Positions 40,228 to 51,790 of a stretch of DNA of 64,000 nt are shown here, in pieces. Position 1 is the stretch's first letter, and every line of letters begins with the position of its first letter. A model generated the notes under the pieces. It saw only the letters and a list, made by a program, of their open reading frames with translations. It searched no databases and was not told the DNA's origin. The DNA is from Limnephilus marmoratus (Eukaryota; Arthropoda; Insecta; Trichoptera; Limnephilidae): positions 5,317,452-5,381,451 of the forward strand of contig OU862933.1 in assembly GCA_917880885.1 (NCBI GenBank). Reading direction: 5' to 3'. The position numbers and the translations under genes are program-made.

Positions 40228-41135
40228 TTATTGGCTATTGATTGAGGGGGACAAAATGTTTTTGTTTGTATCGTTAATAATAATAGCAGGTGTTCCGTTA
40301 TCTTTGCGGACGTAAACTTGTCCTCCCTTTGTCCAGGCGAACTTAAACCAGTTTTCATGTGTAGCTTTTCTCGCGAGAAACCATAGATGTTTTGCGCGAA
40401 AGGTCAAGTGTTCCGAGATGTAAATTTGGGAGCTTGGTCCTGCCATTCCGATAAGTGTGGTGTTTAGTTTCTCCTCACGATTTGGGGCTTGTTTGTTATA
40501 GTTTTTTATGTCTCGCAGGAAATCATCTCGGTCGATGGTGGTTTTGAATTTCACTACTATTGGCCTGCGTTGATCTTTTTTGTACTTTTGGTTAATACGG
40601 TAAGCTGCATCGATGTTATTGGACTCGTTGTTGGAGTTAGTTATTTTTTAATGTTAAAAATGTAGTTATTTAAGTTCTCCCCATTAATTTCGGGGATCCC
40701 CCTAATTTCTACATTTTTTGACTTATTTATCCTTTCAATTTGTTCCATTTGGTTTTCTAGGACGTCGATTCTCGTTTCAAGGTCAGTGTTCCTTTTTTCA
40801 AGTTTGCTGTTTGTGTCCTCTAGATCGTGGACTCGATGTAAAATGTCCTCATACTGTTTGCTCATAGCCGCCAGAGTGGCGAGAATTTGGGTATTTTGCT
40901 CAAGCAACTTAGAAAGTAGTTCAGTATCCACCAGGGCACTACCACTTGCTTTGGTAGAGGGCACAGCACATAAGCATTGGGTGCATTTTAACTGTGTGCG
41001 TCGCTCCTTGCTGAGGCGACGGTAGGAGCTCTCAGCTACCCCACCGCAGAGTAAATGATATGTTCCTTTGCACAGCGTACATATAAAGACGGACTCGTCT
41101 GAGAGGGTAGGCTCGGAACAGGCTTGACAATTCAT
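40228..41135 (-). pseudogene. LINE ORF1: PHD finger, coiled coil, FP-like domain
   Basis: From ATG 41135: CQACSEPTLSDESVFICTLC, then HLLCGG and KCTQC form a PHD-type zinc finger (residues ~3-55). Then ~70 residues of heptad coiled coil (HDLEDTNSKLEKRNTDLETR), then NVEIRGIPEINGENLNNYIF. A 1-base shift in an A run near 40645 moves to the second frame, which continues to 40228 with IYISEHLTFRAKHLWFLARK and WFKFAWTKGGQVYVRKD, like the C-terminal domain shared by many insect LINE ORF1 proteins and FP proteins. ORF1 proteins bind RNA and form the RNP. Confidence 0.8.
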
Positions 41136-41440
41136 CTTGTGGACTTGTGTTTGTTTGATGTATTTTGATTTTATTTGAATGTTGATTCGTATTGGAGATT
41201 GGTTGTTGATAAACCTGTTGCCCTCTGTTGGATAAAAGTGGTAAGTTATATATAATTTAATTAAATTTGTTTTAATTAAATTTGCTTATGTACTGCCATC
41301 TGTTGTTTGTAGTGTATAGAATAGATGGTGTAGGTTTATTATTATTTAATAAAAAAGAATTTCAAAAATTCTTTACTACACTCTTATGAAAATAGTTTTT
41401 CTTTATTCTGGCAGCACCATAGTCTGCAACTAGAATTTTA

Positions 41441-41820
41441 TAACTGCACTTCGAATAAGAGAATGTTTACCTTCAAAATGTGTCAGCAGATGAATCCACA
41501 ACTGGAAATTTACATTCTGATCCCAAAACTGATTTTAAATTAAGGGTGAATCTGCTTGCGTGTCCTCAGCTTTAATTAGTATTACTCTCATATAATGGGT
41601 AGTATGGTTTTCCTACGAATTACGAATTTTTAAGAATGGTTTGAAACAAAAATTTCAACTCCACTCGAAATATTAGAACGGTTTTCTTCGAAATGCGTCA
41701 GCAGATTAATACGCTACTGGAATTTTGGCAGATCATTCTGAACATGAAACTGGTTTTAACCTAAGAGTTAATCTGCACGCGAGTCCTCCGCTTAAGCTCA
41801 GATACTACACCCAGAACAAG
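41441..41820. repeat. Satellite-like tandem units (copies 2 and 3)
   Basis: Two diverged units ~215 bp apart: CAGCAGATGAATCCACAACT near 41482 and CAGCAGATTAATACGCTACT near 41698, each followed by a CTGGTTTTAA-like motif and TCTGC..GCG.GTCCTC. Same family as 37016-37112. Confidence 0.65.
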
Positions 41821-42149
41821 AAAATGGTTTTCCTCTTACTTTTGTACTTGGAACATATGGATGGTTTGATGATCCATTGGAACACATGATGATCCTTGAA
41901 ACTTTCTTAGAATTGTCGCGCATCGCCCACGTACCTCTCTCAATCATTCTCACTAGATAGTCATAAACAATCCAAGCGCAAAACAAAATTTGACCCAGAC
42001 GGTGATGCCAGTCGCTGCAGTTATCAAGATGAAATTATTATACATTCATTTAAAGAAAGGGGATTCCCCAGGTTTGTCACAGAATAAGTAATGAAAAATT
42101 CCGTGCCCATTTAACAATAATATGAAATGGTTAAAATTTTTACAAGATG

Positions 42150-42175
42150 TTAACTAACTAACTAACTAACCATCA
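42150..42175 (-). repeat. (TTAG)n tail of the truncated LINE
   Basis: AACTAACTAACTAACTAACC on + strand, i.e. GGTTAGTTAG.. on the element's own strand, at its exact 3' end beside the target duplication. A microsatellite tail rather than poly-A. Confidence 0.85.
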
Positions 42176-43181
42176 CACCGTTTCCCCGCAGGGGTAGGCA
42201 GAGAGGACGGACCGCCAAACATTCCGGTCTTGGCACACATTCCTTGCCTCGTTTACATTCATACAACGTCTCATACATTCTCTTCTATTATTCTGACTCT
42301 TGACATGGCCCGACTCAAGTATCTGATTCACTTGGTCGTGCCATGTCTTTCATGGGCGTCTTCGACTTCTTCTACCATTCACATTTGCGTCAGATATTCT
42401 CCTTACACTCCTTTCCTCGTTCATTTGCTCTACATGCCCAAACCATCGGAGCGTTCCTTTCTTGATCTTACTAATTACGCTTACATCAGCCTTGCATTCT
42501 TTGCGGATTTCCACATTTCTCACACGATCATACATGATTTTACCGCACTTACGCCTTAGGGATCTCATTTCTACAGCGTTCAGTATACTTTCATCCTTCC
42601 TCTGCCAGTTCCATGCCTCACTGCCATAAATCAGGGTGGGTACCAGTACTCCATTATGGACGGCTAGTTTCGCGTCTTTGGACAGTTTTTTGTTGGTGCC
42701 AACGGCGTTCAGTCCTCCATTAATAGAGTTACCTGCATTCACCCTTCTTTCAATATCTCTATCAGCCTTCCCATCTCTCGTAAACATACTTCCCAAATAA
42801 ACAAACTCATCCCTTGAGGTGATTTTCTCACGAAAATGGCGCTATAGAAGTCATCCAATTATTATTATCTACCTGCTCCAAGTATTCATCATTCACAACT
42901 ATATTCCGTTTATACCGTTCTATATACCGTTTTCGTACTCTCTCTTTCAAACACCATGGCTTTAGACTTACTTACATTCATCATTAACTCATTCTTCATA
43001 CATACTTCGTTCATCCTTGACACGAGAGACTGTAGATCTTCCATACTGTTAGATATCAGCACCGCATCATCAGCATACAATAGGCAACATACTTCCAGAT
43101 TACTCAATTTCGCGCCCAATCCCATCTCTTTCAATTCTTGCATACAATTATCCATATATAGATTGAATAACCACGGCGACA
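42153..43181 (-). mobile_element. 5'-truncated LINE with 13-bp target duplication
   Basis: TTACAAGATGTTA at 42140-42152 and again at 43182-43194 is a 13-bp target-site duplication. The 3' end on the minus strand is (TTAG)n, next to the element. The body encodes only the RT C-terminal half. Classic 5' truncation by target-primed reverse transcription. Clade uncertain; RTE-like or a jockey relative. Confidence 0.9.
42350..43181 (-). pseudogene. LINE RT C-terminal half, frameshifted
   Basis: First part (43181-42910): SPWLFNLYMDNCMQELKEMG, CCLLYADDAVLISNSMEDL with the catalytic YADD, NELMMNVSKSKAMVFER. After a frameshift in 42910-42800 the second part (42796-42350) reads MFTRDGKADRDIERRVNAGN, LAVHNGVLVPTLIYGSEAW, RWFGHVEQMNEERSVRRI. 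The order and spacing are those of LINE RT thumb regions. Confidence 0.88.
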
Positions 43182-43194
43182 TTACAAGATGTTA

Positions 43195-44424
43195 TTAATA
43201 TTTATTGTGAAATTTTGCCGACCCTTAAAAGTGCCGCCGGGCGGGCCACCCCCCCCCCCAGATCAGATCAAGTTACATTACTTGCGTCCTACCTGTAATT
43301 ACCGCTGCCCTGTCTTAAATTCAACCCTGGCTACGGCTCTGTCATAATGTCGTATTCATCATTGGGGAGAAATGTCATCTCATCATCATTGAATCCCGTC
43401 CGACATCAGGATCGAGCATCGAAGAACATTAGAGAAAGATACTGGCTCCCATAATTCTCAATCCGATGGACCAATTATAAATGATTTTAATTTATTTATA
43501 TTACTTTGTACATTTATTCTATTATTACTCTTTTTTCTCCTTTATTTCTATGTTTAATTTAAATTTTTGTAAGTTTTTTATTAATAATATATGCTCTTAC
43601 TTGAATCCCTATATGTAACTATGTAGGTACTTTTATTACCCACGTGATGCATTTTTATTAACTAGATTTACTCATCTCCCCACATTCTGGAATGAAGACC
43701 ATTTTTTACCCACCAGATTTAAATGTCCGGGTTAAATTTTCCCCACAGGAAAAACTAGACCCTTTCACACACTTCCCAAATGATCATCTAGTGAATCCAC
43801 GCTATGCAATTGCACTATATAAGTATTATAAATACAAAACAATACAAGAACAACATGTCAACCTACCAGAGACCAAATAGGAAAATAATTCATCGACTCC
43901 AGATATTTTCATATCAGAAGGTTCGGCTCTGTGGAATTCCTAATTGAAAACAAACAAAAAAATAAACCCTACTGATCCCTCAATATAAATATTAAAACAA
44001 TCTTTTGTAATCCTACACGTATTTAAAATGACTGATTTTTGCATTTTTATATATAAATTCTTTGACAAATCTAATGTGCCTAAATTTTGAATGAGAGACC
44101 TAATTATTATTTACCTTAAATATTAATAGTGGCATTGAAAAAAGGGTTAGTATCTACATGATGTACCTACGCAGCAAAAATATACAATGACATTGATTTC
44201 CTGTCAGCAAGAACTTTGAAACTTGAAGAAAATCGGGAAAAATTAATCCCTTCAAATTTCCAATAATTTTGTCGTTTACGATTCCAATGTAGGTAGATAG
44301 ATACCTTCATTATATTATTCTCTTGGTAGGTACTATTTTTGTGTACCAACGAAATATGAGTAAATAAGCAAAATAAACTATGGCGAATCGGCTTGATGGT
44401 CATACTTTGTATCTCTGATGGCTG
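43195..44424. other. Intergenic, no gene recognised
   Basis: AT-rich with a C run at 43250. Short ORFs only. CATCGAAGAACATTAGAGAA near 43420 might be a decayed LINE tail, but I cannot support it. Confidence 0.5.
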
Positions 44425-44634
44425 ATGGAGCCGAACAAAGCAAAAAGAAGATTAATAAATGTTGACAAATTCGTCGGACTGGATGTTGAACAGCGTGACC
44501 CTGCCTACGCCGACTGTGACTACGTAATTTCATTGATATTCAAGGACAATGCAAAAATGCATGTGGATGTTCTACCTAAACTCGTCAAATCACAAATGGT
44601 GTTCACATTGAGAAAATATAGTGTGGCGCTATAA
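44425..44634 (+). CDS. Hypothetical 69-aa ORF
   Basis: ATG to TAA, MEPNKAKRRLINVDKFVGLD, DPAYADCDYVISLIFKD then MHVDVLPKLVKSQMVF. The composition looks more protein-like than neighbouring AT-rich noise, but no family is recognised and there is no signal peptide or membrane segment. It could be a gene fragment or part of an old element. Confidence 0.3.
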   Translation: MEPNKAKRRLINVDKFVGLDVEQRDPAYADCDYVISLIFKDNAKMHVDVLPKLVKSQMVFTLRKYSVAL

Positions 44635-44860
44635 TATTACGCTAATATAATTTGCAGGAGGCAACACTCCTTTATTTAGGCGAGTATAGATAACTAGGAA
44701 CTACCAATCAGAGCCGGATGAGGAAATTTTGGCACCCATTGGAAAATGTGAGCTCAAAATAAGGTAAAACTTTATCAGGATATTTTGGGGTTTAATGTTT
44801 TCTATTTTTTATATGAAAAACTCTCTTTTATAACTTTTGAAGGTTATTCCCATCAACGTG

Positions 44861-45196
44861 ATATATCATTGAAGAGGAAGAAAACAAAAATAATCTAAAC
44901 GAAAATATGAAAGAGAACAAGACACATAAAAGAGAAAAAAGACAATGGCATTGTATAATTAGTTGAAGATAATATTGTTCATTCTAAAAAAAAATGGAAA
45001 TATGAGATTGACTATTATGACGGCTTGACAGAAGGTAGCAATAGCAAAATTGGTTAACGCTCATATCCCGGTTAGACGAGAGATCTTGGTTCGAGTCCCA
45101 ATTTCGACCATTGTCTTTTTTCTGTTTTCTGTGTCTTGTTCTCCTTCATATTTTCGTTTAGATTATTATTGCTATCTTCTTCTTCAATGATGTAAT
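44861..45196. repeat. 336-bp inverted-repeat element with tRNA-like core
   Basis: Arms 44861-44948 and 45108-45196 (~88 bp) are reverse complements, sharing CATATTTTCGTTTAGATTAT and CCATTGTCTTTTTTCT (both as seen in the right arm). The 160-bp loop carries a tRNA-like sequence (45033-45110) ending exactly at the right arm. Confidence 0.8.
45033..45110 (+). ncRNA. tRNA-like sequence (pseudo-tRNA/SINE head)
   Basis: TAGCAAAATTGGTTAACGC resembles an A box and GGTTCGAGTCC is a perfect B box 32 bp later; it ends CGACCA, mimicking the acceptor CCA. D and T stems are imperfect, so it is probably a tRNA-derived element rather than a working tRNA. Confidence 0.5.
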
Positions 45197-46048
45197 ATTT
45201 TCACCTAATTTAACAATAATAATATTTTTATTTCAGAATGTGGGGAGGTTAGTTTAGTACAATCTCACACGTCCCCTAAAGTCAGGTATGCATTTAATAA
45301 TAAGAATCTAACATACCTATGGTATGGTAAACAAATAAAATAATTAAAAATTGATTTAAAAAGGGCCATTAAAATAATAGCCTTTTTTGGACTTTCTCAA
45401 AATTAAGGTTTGATTTTATTATCATGTGATAGGGTCAAAGTGATCAAAGCGAGCGGTACCTACAACCCACACATTTTTTTCTTTTTTTCTCCACATCATT
45501 TCGGGAATATGGAAGCAGTGAAGAGGAAAGCGGAGATTGGGAAGTACCTACCAGTCATTTCAGTCTAGTTCCTAAGACTCCAAATACTAATATCTACAGC
45601 CTGTATGTCGGACGAATATCTACAGCTCATATGTTGAACTAATATCTACGAACTTCAGAGTGTTGACTAATATCTACAGAGCGTAGGTTGAACTAATATC
45701 TACAGAGCGTAGGTTGGACTAATCAGCTAAATGTGTCCAATAGTCCGATATTAGCGATTTTTACATACATACTTACATAAATTAAGTTTTTTAAACTGCA
45801 TACGCAATATTACGTTATTCCAATATGCTATACATAATTGCAAATCCAACCTCTGCCAGTGCTGTAGATATTCGTCAACACTTTGGTTCTCATAGGTATT
45901 AGTCAACAGTTTGAGTTGTAGATATTCGTCAACACTTTGGTTCTCATAGATATTAGTAGACGCCTCCGTTCCTAAATATATCAAAAGCCCTTTCAATATA
46001 TTTTCTATTCTCACATCCTTATTAATTCATCCAAGTTCTCAAACAATG

Positions 46049-46207
46049 TTCACCTGTGAAAAATGCATGTTAAAGAATTCTGCGATGTGTGAATGTCGTC
46101 TTAGTGAAGAGGATCTCAATCATATTTTTTTCAGTTGCCCTATAAATATTCGATACAAAAATTTCAACCCTCTTCTTCTGTGGACAAACGCGTTTATAAA
46201 GTCTTGA
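46049..46207 (+). pseudogene. LINE ORF2 C-terminal fragment
   Basis: Reads FTCEKCMLKNSAMCECRLSE then EDLNHIFFSCPINIRYK and ends at TGA. CxC..EDxxHIFxxCP is the Cys/His motif at the ORF2 end of jockey/R1/I-group LINEs. The following AT-rich 3' sequence (~46210-46400) may be its 3' UTR. Confidence 0.7.
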
Positions 46208-46506
46208 ATTACCTAATATTAACAGCATCAATTCGTAACAAGTTTAGTTTCATGTATTTATTTATTTGTTTTTTTTTTACGCATATTAAATTACATCAAC
46301 ATTTTTCATGTTGCTTCCACTTGTAATTAAAATCATCTAGTATTGTAAGAATTTTGCGTATTATTATTATTTGTATAGTGTTATACAGATAGTTACTTGT
46401 TATTTGTTATTAAAACCAAATTTGTAAATATTAATCCAAAATTACACCTTTGGAGTGAAAAGCCATGAAAAAAAGGAGCTGGATTTTCACTAGAGTGACC
46501 TTAGAG

Positions 46507-46744
46507 CAGTGGTTAAAGACCTTTTTGGAGGTACTGAACCCCCTACCAGTTTCATATGCAATCACCGAACCCTTCTTAATTGGAAAGCGGGGCGAGTCAT
46601 CAGAGGCGGCGGATTACCACACGGAGGGGGGGGGGGGGGGCGCAATGGGACAGAATGGGGCGGGATGGGATATGGGACAGTGACAATATTGAGATTGACT
46701 CACCGAACCCCTGGGGTTGGTTTTTAACAGGTTAAGAACCACTG
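46507..46744. mobile_element. hAT MITE, 238 bp
   Basis: Ends CAGTGGTTAAAGACC and GGTTAAGAACCACTG are hAT inverted termini. Flanks CCTTAGAG / CCCTATAG are a plausible decayed 8-bp duplication (6 of 8). Contains a run of 16 G near 46624. Confidence 0.72.
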
Positions 46745-47322
46745 CCCTATAGTATCTACAATCGCGAAATAGCATGTCGTATTATTCATTTGTAAACCTT
46801 ATTTTTCGAAATAAAAATATTATTTTTAACTTTTATTTCTTTTCAAGTAGGAAAGTGTTGTGATTTTTGGGGCCCCTTTAGAAATGGTACCCAGGGTGGA
46901 TGTTCGAGTTTTCCTATATTTGCTGCGGCTCTGTCTAGGTATGTGGACAGACCGGGAGTAAAACAAACAATACATAAAATTACTTATTCTCATATCCATT
47001 TATGTAAGATGTTGCAATGCAGGACTAACTTGTAATATTGCGCACCCGATGCTACGATGTCGCAGAATAATATCGAAATAAAGGTTACGAGATCTCCAAA
47101 ATTTTCTCAAGTGATGTTGGTGTAGTGTTTATTGTAATTTGTGTTGAATATGCCCAATTTTTAAAAGTCCACATAACACAATCTAGGAAACACTATTGGT
47201 AATTAGGAAGCCGACATTTTTACTAGATCAGAACTGATCACGATGTTTCGTTGTGTCGTGGTAGGTACCACAGGTGTCGTTTTCCGTTCGACTTAACAAA
47301 ATATAGCCCCCCAAGAATCTTA

Positions 47323-47376
47323 TTGTTATATGTAATAAGATTCAAACCATATCGGTAGTCTTGCGCCACCTTTATA
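47323..47376 (-). repeat. Partial copy of the palindromic MITE at 34755
   Basis: AGAATCTTATT.., then ATTCAAACCATATCGGTAGT and TTGCGCCACC match the left half of 34755-34845 in the opposite orientation. Confidence 0.7.
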
Positions 47377-49800
47377 ATGGCAAAACAGCGGTGACAAATA
47401 TCTCATTAAGAAAATGTTAGAATACGAGTAAGTAGGTACTTAAAAAACTTTCCTGTGTCAGTTTACAAAAATGTATTTAACATTTTCAGTACTTCAAATC
47501 TATGTAATTTTTGGGGATCCAGTATGGAGAAACTTTTTAAGGAAAGGAAGGAGTGATCATTGGTCTTCGTGATGCTCTTTTTATAGAAGGGAGAAGAAAG
47601 AAAATCATTTCACAGCCAATGACGTTATATATATAAATAGACTCGCCATAGTCTCATATACTCACAATATAGTGTGGAAAGTAAGGAACACTCTTTTGTT
47701 TTCAGCGATTTTCAGTATAATTTCTTAATTCAAAAGTTTATTCCTGTGTGATAAAGATAGACAATCAAATAATGTGTGTATATGAATGACATGGCTATAT
47801 GAGCGGGCGGCGTATTGCTTGTCACTTTTTGATGGAACGTTCGCTGTCTCCTTTTCTTGAGGCCCACTAGAATGAAAGGTCCGGCTGCCTGTCGGAGTTT
47901 GATATGTCGAGCTCGAGCTATACAATAAATACAATAGGGCAACGACAGTTTTCAAATGGTGGCGATTGTCATCAATACTTGTTAGAACTACTGATTTATG
48001 TGTTGTTTTACCGCAAGCAAACAAATAAACAGAGTGTTTAGGCTGATTAGTCTACTTTAAAACAGCGAAGTTTACTTAGCAACAGAAATTTGGCTGTTGC
48101 GCGTCCAGACCCTTTACTTTAGTAGGACTTGAATTTTCTCTAAAAAAAAACCGCGAGCGGGAAACATGAAAATTGATTGTAATATTTATAATAATCGATA
48201 ATATTAAGTAATTTGCTTGTACTTACAACTGAAATGTTATTCATTCGCCTTTACTATTATTTGCCGTGTAATTGGAACATTTTCTCATCACACAGGAGGG
48301 CATTTTGGCACTTTTAAAAATGCAATTTACTTACTGGTAAGTGCTGGTAAGACGCAACCTTACTCGACGCGTAGCACTTTAGTACTAAAGTATTAGATAT
48401 CGAGATCGGTGCAATTGTCTTGTTCTTGTCTTCCCACTTTGAGATTTCTACCCCTCGTCTAATAGTATGTAACGTCATAGTTCACAGCCGAGTTTTTGAG
48501 CATAAAAGTCATTCAAGGGTGTATGTAGCATGGCTGTAATATGGCCTGACTTCATCTTACAACTTGATGTTCTTACCAGTCTTCCCTTTACTGGATTGGG
48601 TTTGTTTAATCAACAACGAACCAAACAGCGGAGAGAAGTAGCATAAAAATGCGTATGGAAATAAAAATATACGGATAAAAGTTTTTTTTAAATTATTATA
48701 AATTAAGGATGATATTGGCCATACAATGTTCAGATTATCTCTCAAAATCAGTTACATATTTTTAAAAACTCAAATTACATCGAAAAAACAGACTTATTCA
48801 TAAAAAAATACAGTAAACGAGAGTTAACAATCATAATTGAAGAGTGACTTACATAACCAGAACAGTGGTATTTGTTGGGAGCATAGACTTCCAAATTTAA
48901 TAGACGAGAAGATACAGATGAGGGCTAAAACCAAACTATGGGGGGACGAAGAGGGGAAAGATGACTGTGATTCGTTAAAAATCAATCTGACAGTATGTAG
49001 GCATCTCGCATTATAATATCACCATTTAGTTCTTAAAAGCAAAATCTGCTTTTGAATGAATATACCTTTTTACATGGGAGCGCGAACTGCTCGCCACGTT
49101 ATTAATATATTTGCGAAGTCCAAATACGGCAAAGTAAAGTTTTTTCACTTTTCACAGACGAATATTTTGTTGCCGTATTTAGTTAAGACACTTTTACAAA
49201 TGTTTCATAATTTACTTACCCCTGTAACCAGCGACGAGCACACTGGAGAACCGCCCACATTCGTTATGATCGACATATTTTAGGGTATAATATATAGCAC
49301 AAGCTACCATTTTTGCCATGTTATTTCGTAGAATGTACGATGAGAGCTCGACGCTGGTCCGGACAAGAATGATGACGTCACATTTTTTAGATTCAAGCGA
49401 GGCTCTCGTAAGCCCAGCCGGTTCAATGGATATCGGGAAGGGGAAATAATACGCTTTTATCACTTAGGGTAGGTCTACATATATTCATATGTCTATGGTT
49501 GGGAGTCACCCAAAATACGTTCAAGAGGCCCCCACATCCTAATAATATAGCGCCAGTGGTTCAACGAATTCAATAATTTAGGTTGTTTTTAAGTCAGACT
49601 AGATATTTTATTTATTATAGTTATTATGCGTATTACAATTAAGTTGAAACATTAATCTTATCACACTATCTAGGATCTAGGCTTACTTCCTATAAAATAT
49701 ATTTTGATTTACAAACGATGTTAATAGTATTTTAGGCAGATTATGTCCAACCATTTTACTAGATGGCAGATACAGCTTGACGCAGTTATTATTATTATTT
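47377..49800. other. Intergenic, no gene recognised
   Basis: Short ORFs only, none with a recognisable domain. No long inverted repeats noticed. Probably a mix of old repeats. Confidence 0.5.
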
Positions 49801-49829
49801 TTTTAGATTAGCTCCACACAGGAAGCCCC

Positions 49830-50230
49830 GAAGAACATAATTCCATAGGCCATATCATCTTTGAGGATGCTGTCGAGGAGAGGAAGTTCTGAGAAGAAAG
49901 AGGATATTAGGGATAGGTAGGAATCTAAGGGTTAGGGTTTCCAGGAGTGACGAACGTATGAATCCATCTCTCCCCACTGCGATGCAAGGCTATGTTCCGA
50001 AAAGTTAAAGGGATTCCCTCAACCATTCTTTTTCGATCCGGCCTGCCACGCAGCTGATGGGCAGATGCATCCACCGCCAAGATCCGGACGAACTTCACCC
50101 CATGAACCCCATCACCCCATGAATGCTAAGTCGCCAAACGTAGTGAACTACTTGGGGTAACCTACGGCAGAGGTGTGGGTTATCCAATGAATGGTTTCCG
50201 GGGCGGCGGTACCCATACCATACCCGCCTC
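49830..50230 (-). repeat. Dispersed repeat family A, inverted copy
   Basis: Reverse orientation relative to 50548-50960: CCAGGAGTGACGAACGTATG, GGCCTGCCACGCAGCTG, CGCCTCCCAAATTGA. The pair faces away around a 315-bp AT-rich spacer. Confidence 0.75.
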
Positions 50231-50547
50231 CCAAATTGATTTTGGACATGGCTATAATAAGACGTGTTTTTGTTGTTCGGTTGCCAAAATATTTTTATTT
50301 GGATTGCTTTAAAATTTTTGGTTTTTATGATACATAAAACTTCATGAAAATTGAAAACCTATAAAAGCTCCGAATTTTCCAGTAAACTCGCAGTTAAGTA
50401 AAAGCTTCGCGGTATATAATTTGTGAACCTAACTAAATTTACCCTCGTGAAAGTTAATTCGTGATTGTATAATAATAATAATTCGTACTGTATTTTAATT
50501 AACTTTTGTACTTATGTAGGTAATTATTATGTGCAATTCATTTTCAA

Positions 50548-50960
50548 TTTGGGAGGCGGGTATGAGTACTGCCGCCTTGGAAACCATTTTTGGATAACCA
50601 ACATCTCTACCATAGATCACCCCGAGCTGTTCGCTGTTTGGTGACTTAGCAGCGGTATCAGGATTCATCGGGTGAGGTGTGTTCACGTGTTGGCGGCGGA
50701 TGTGCCTGCCCACCAGCTGCGTGGCAGGCCAGATCGGGAGAGACCCTTTGACCTCTCCAGCTCTTCTCTCTCGACCCATCGTCTTGCACCGCAGAGGGGA
50801 GGATGGATTCCTACGTCCGTCACTCCTGGACACACAGACCCCTAAATTCCTTTCCAACCCTTACATCATTTTCCTTCCCTGAACTTCTTCTCATTCCTTT
50901 CTTAAAAAGACCTTTCATACAACATCCATAAAGATGACGTAGGTCCTGAGTGAAATTATT
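50548..50960 (+). repeat. Dispersed repeat family A, forward copy
   Basis: CAATTTGGGAGGCGGGTATG.., CAGCTGCGTGGCAGGCC, GACCTCTCCAGCTC, CTTGCACCGCAGAGGGGAGG, CGTCACTCCTGGACACA. The tail matches the interrupted copy at 3390-4600. Confidence 0.75.
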
Positions 50961-51119
50961 ATTTTCCCTAGGGCCTTCTGCGTGGGGTTAATGTTAAAAA
51001 ATAGAACTAATTCACACATTTTATGACTTGCCAAAATGAAAAGTGAGAAATATTGTCTCTTCAGGATCAAAAAATGTTTCTCATCATCATCATCATCATT
51101 ATCATTATCATTACATAGT

Positions 51120-51790
51120 ATAAAATGAAGTCGCTCAAAATGTATGTGCGCGTTAATCTTTTAAACTACGCAACGGATTTTCATACGGTTTTCACCAATA
51201 GATAGAGTGATTGAAGAGGAATGTTTATATATATAATACATAATAATAATAATAATTGGATAATTTGTATAGCGCCGTTTTTGTGAAAAATCACCTCAAG
51301 GGCGCTTGTAAATTATATTAGAGAAAAGCCGAGAAATTCAAAGAAAACATATTTTTGTGCGATTTAAAACGGCTGGCGGGCCGTACTATAGTCACTTTTG
51401 AAATTCGTTCTACGGAAGAAATTGGAAAATAGATGTCCTAGAGTAAGTAGGTATTTGATTATTCCTTTTCAAATATCCAGTGTTGCATTGCAAGCATTGT
51501 ATAATTAGTGGCGATCGCTCGAATTGCATTCGCTCAAAATGTATGTGCGCATCGATCTTTTAAACTATGAAACAGATTTTCATGCGGTTTTCGCCAATAG
51601 ATAGAGTGATTAAAGGGGAAGGTTATAATACATGCTTATTATAGCAGAGAAAAGCCGAGAAATTCAAATATTCAATTCAGGCAGCGGGCAGCGGGCAGCT
51701 GGCAAGCGGGTGGTGTGGATTTTATAAAGGTTGGGTAATGGCGTTGTGTTTCGTTAGCCACAGCAACGTGTGGCCGGGTCTGCTAGTTTT
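51120..51790 (-). repeat. Old interspersed insect repeat with internal duplication
   Basis: Two segments, 51125-51240 and 51530-51620, share TCGCTCAAAATGTATGTGCG, TTTTAAACTA and CCAATAGATAGAGTGATT. A reverse copy lies at 55370-55480. The element ends GCCGGGTCTGCTAG at ~51787, the complement of the 33268 terminus. Confidence 0.6.

Larger units (their letters stand above)
37117..41340 (-). mobile_element. Two-ORF non-LTR retrotransposon (CR1/jockey-like), nearly complete
   Basis: Order on the minus strand: 5' region (~41340-41136), ORF1 (41135-40228), a repeat-like spacer (~40227-39419), endonuclease (39418 on), reverse transcriptase ending at 37117. ORF1 has a PHD finger, coiled coil and FP-like C-terminal domain. 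ORF2 has a full APE endonuclease and an RT with the FADD box. ORF2 is cut by an inverted duplication at 38504-38565, and its 3' end is missing after the FADD/thumb region. Flanked on both sides by copies of one satellite-like unit. No target duplication identified. Dead copy. Confidence 0.88.

Noticed and set aside
39408..40358. 316-codon open frame on the minus strand between LINE ORF1 and ORF2
   Set aside because: Tyr/Phe/Ile-rich low complexity from GCATATAAAGTATA-like repeats, overlapping the real ORF1 end and the endonuclease start. Not protein-like.
42150..42175. Insect telomeric repeat
   Set aside because: The unit is TTAG (4 bp), not TTAGG, and it sits exactly at a LINE 3' end beside a target duplication.
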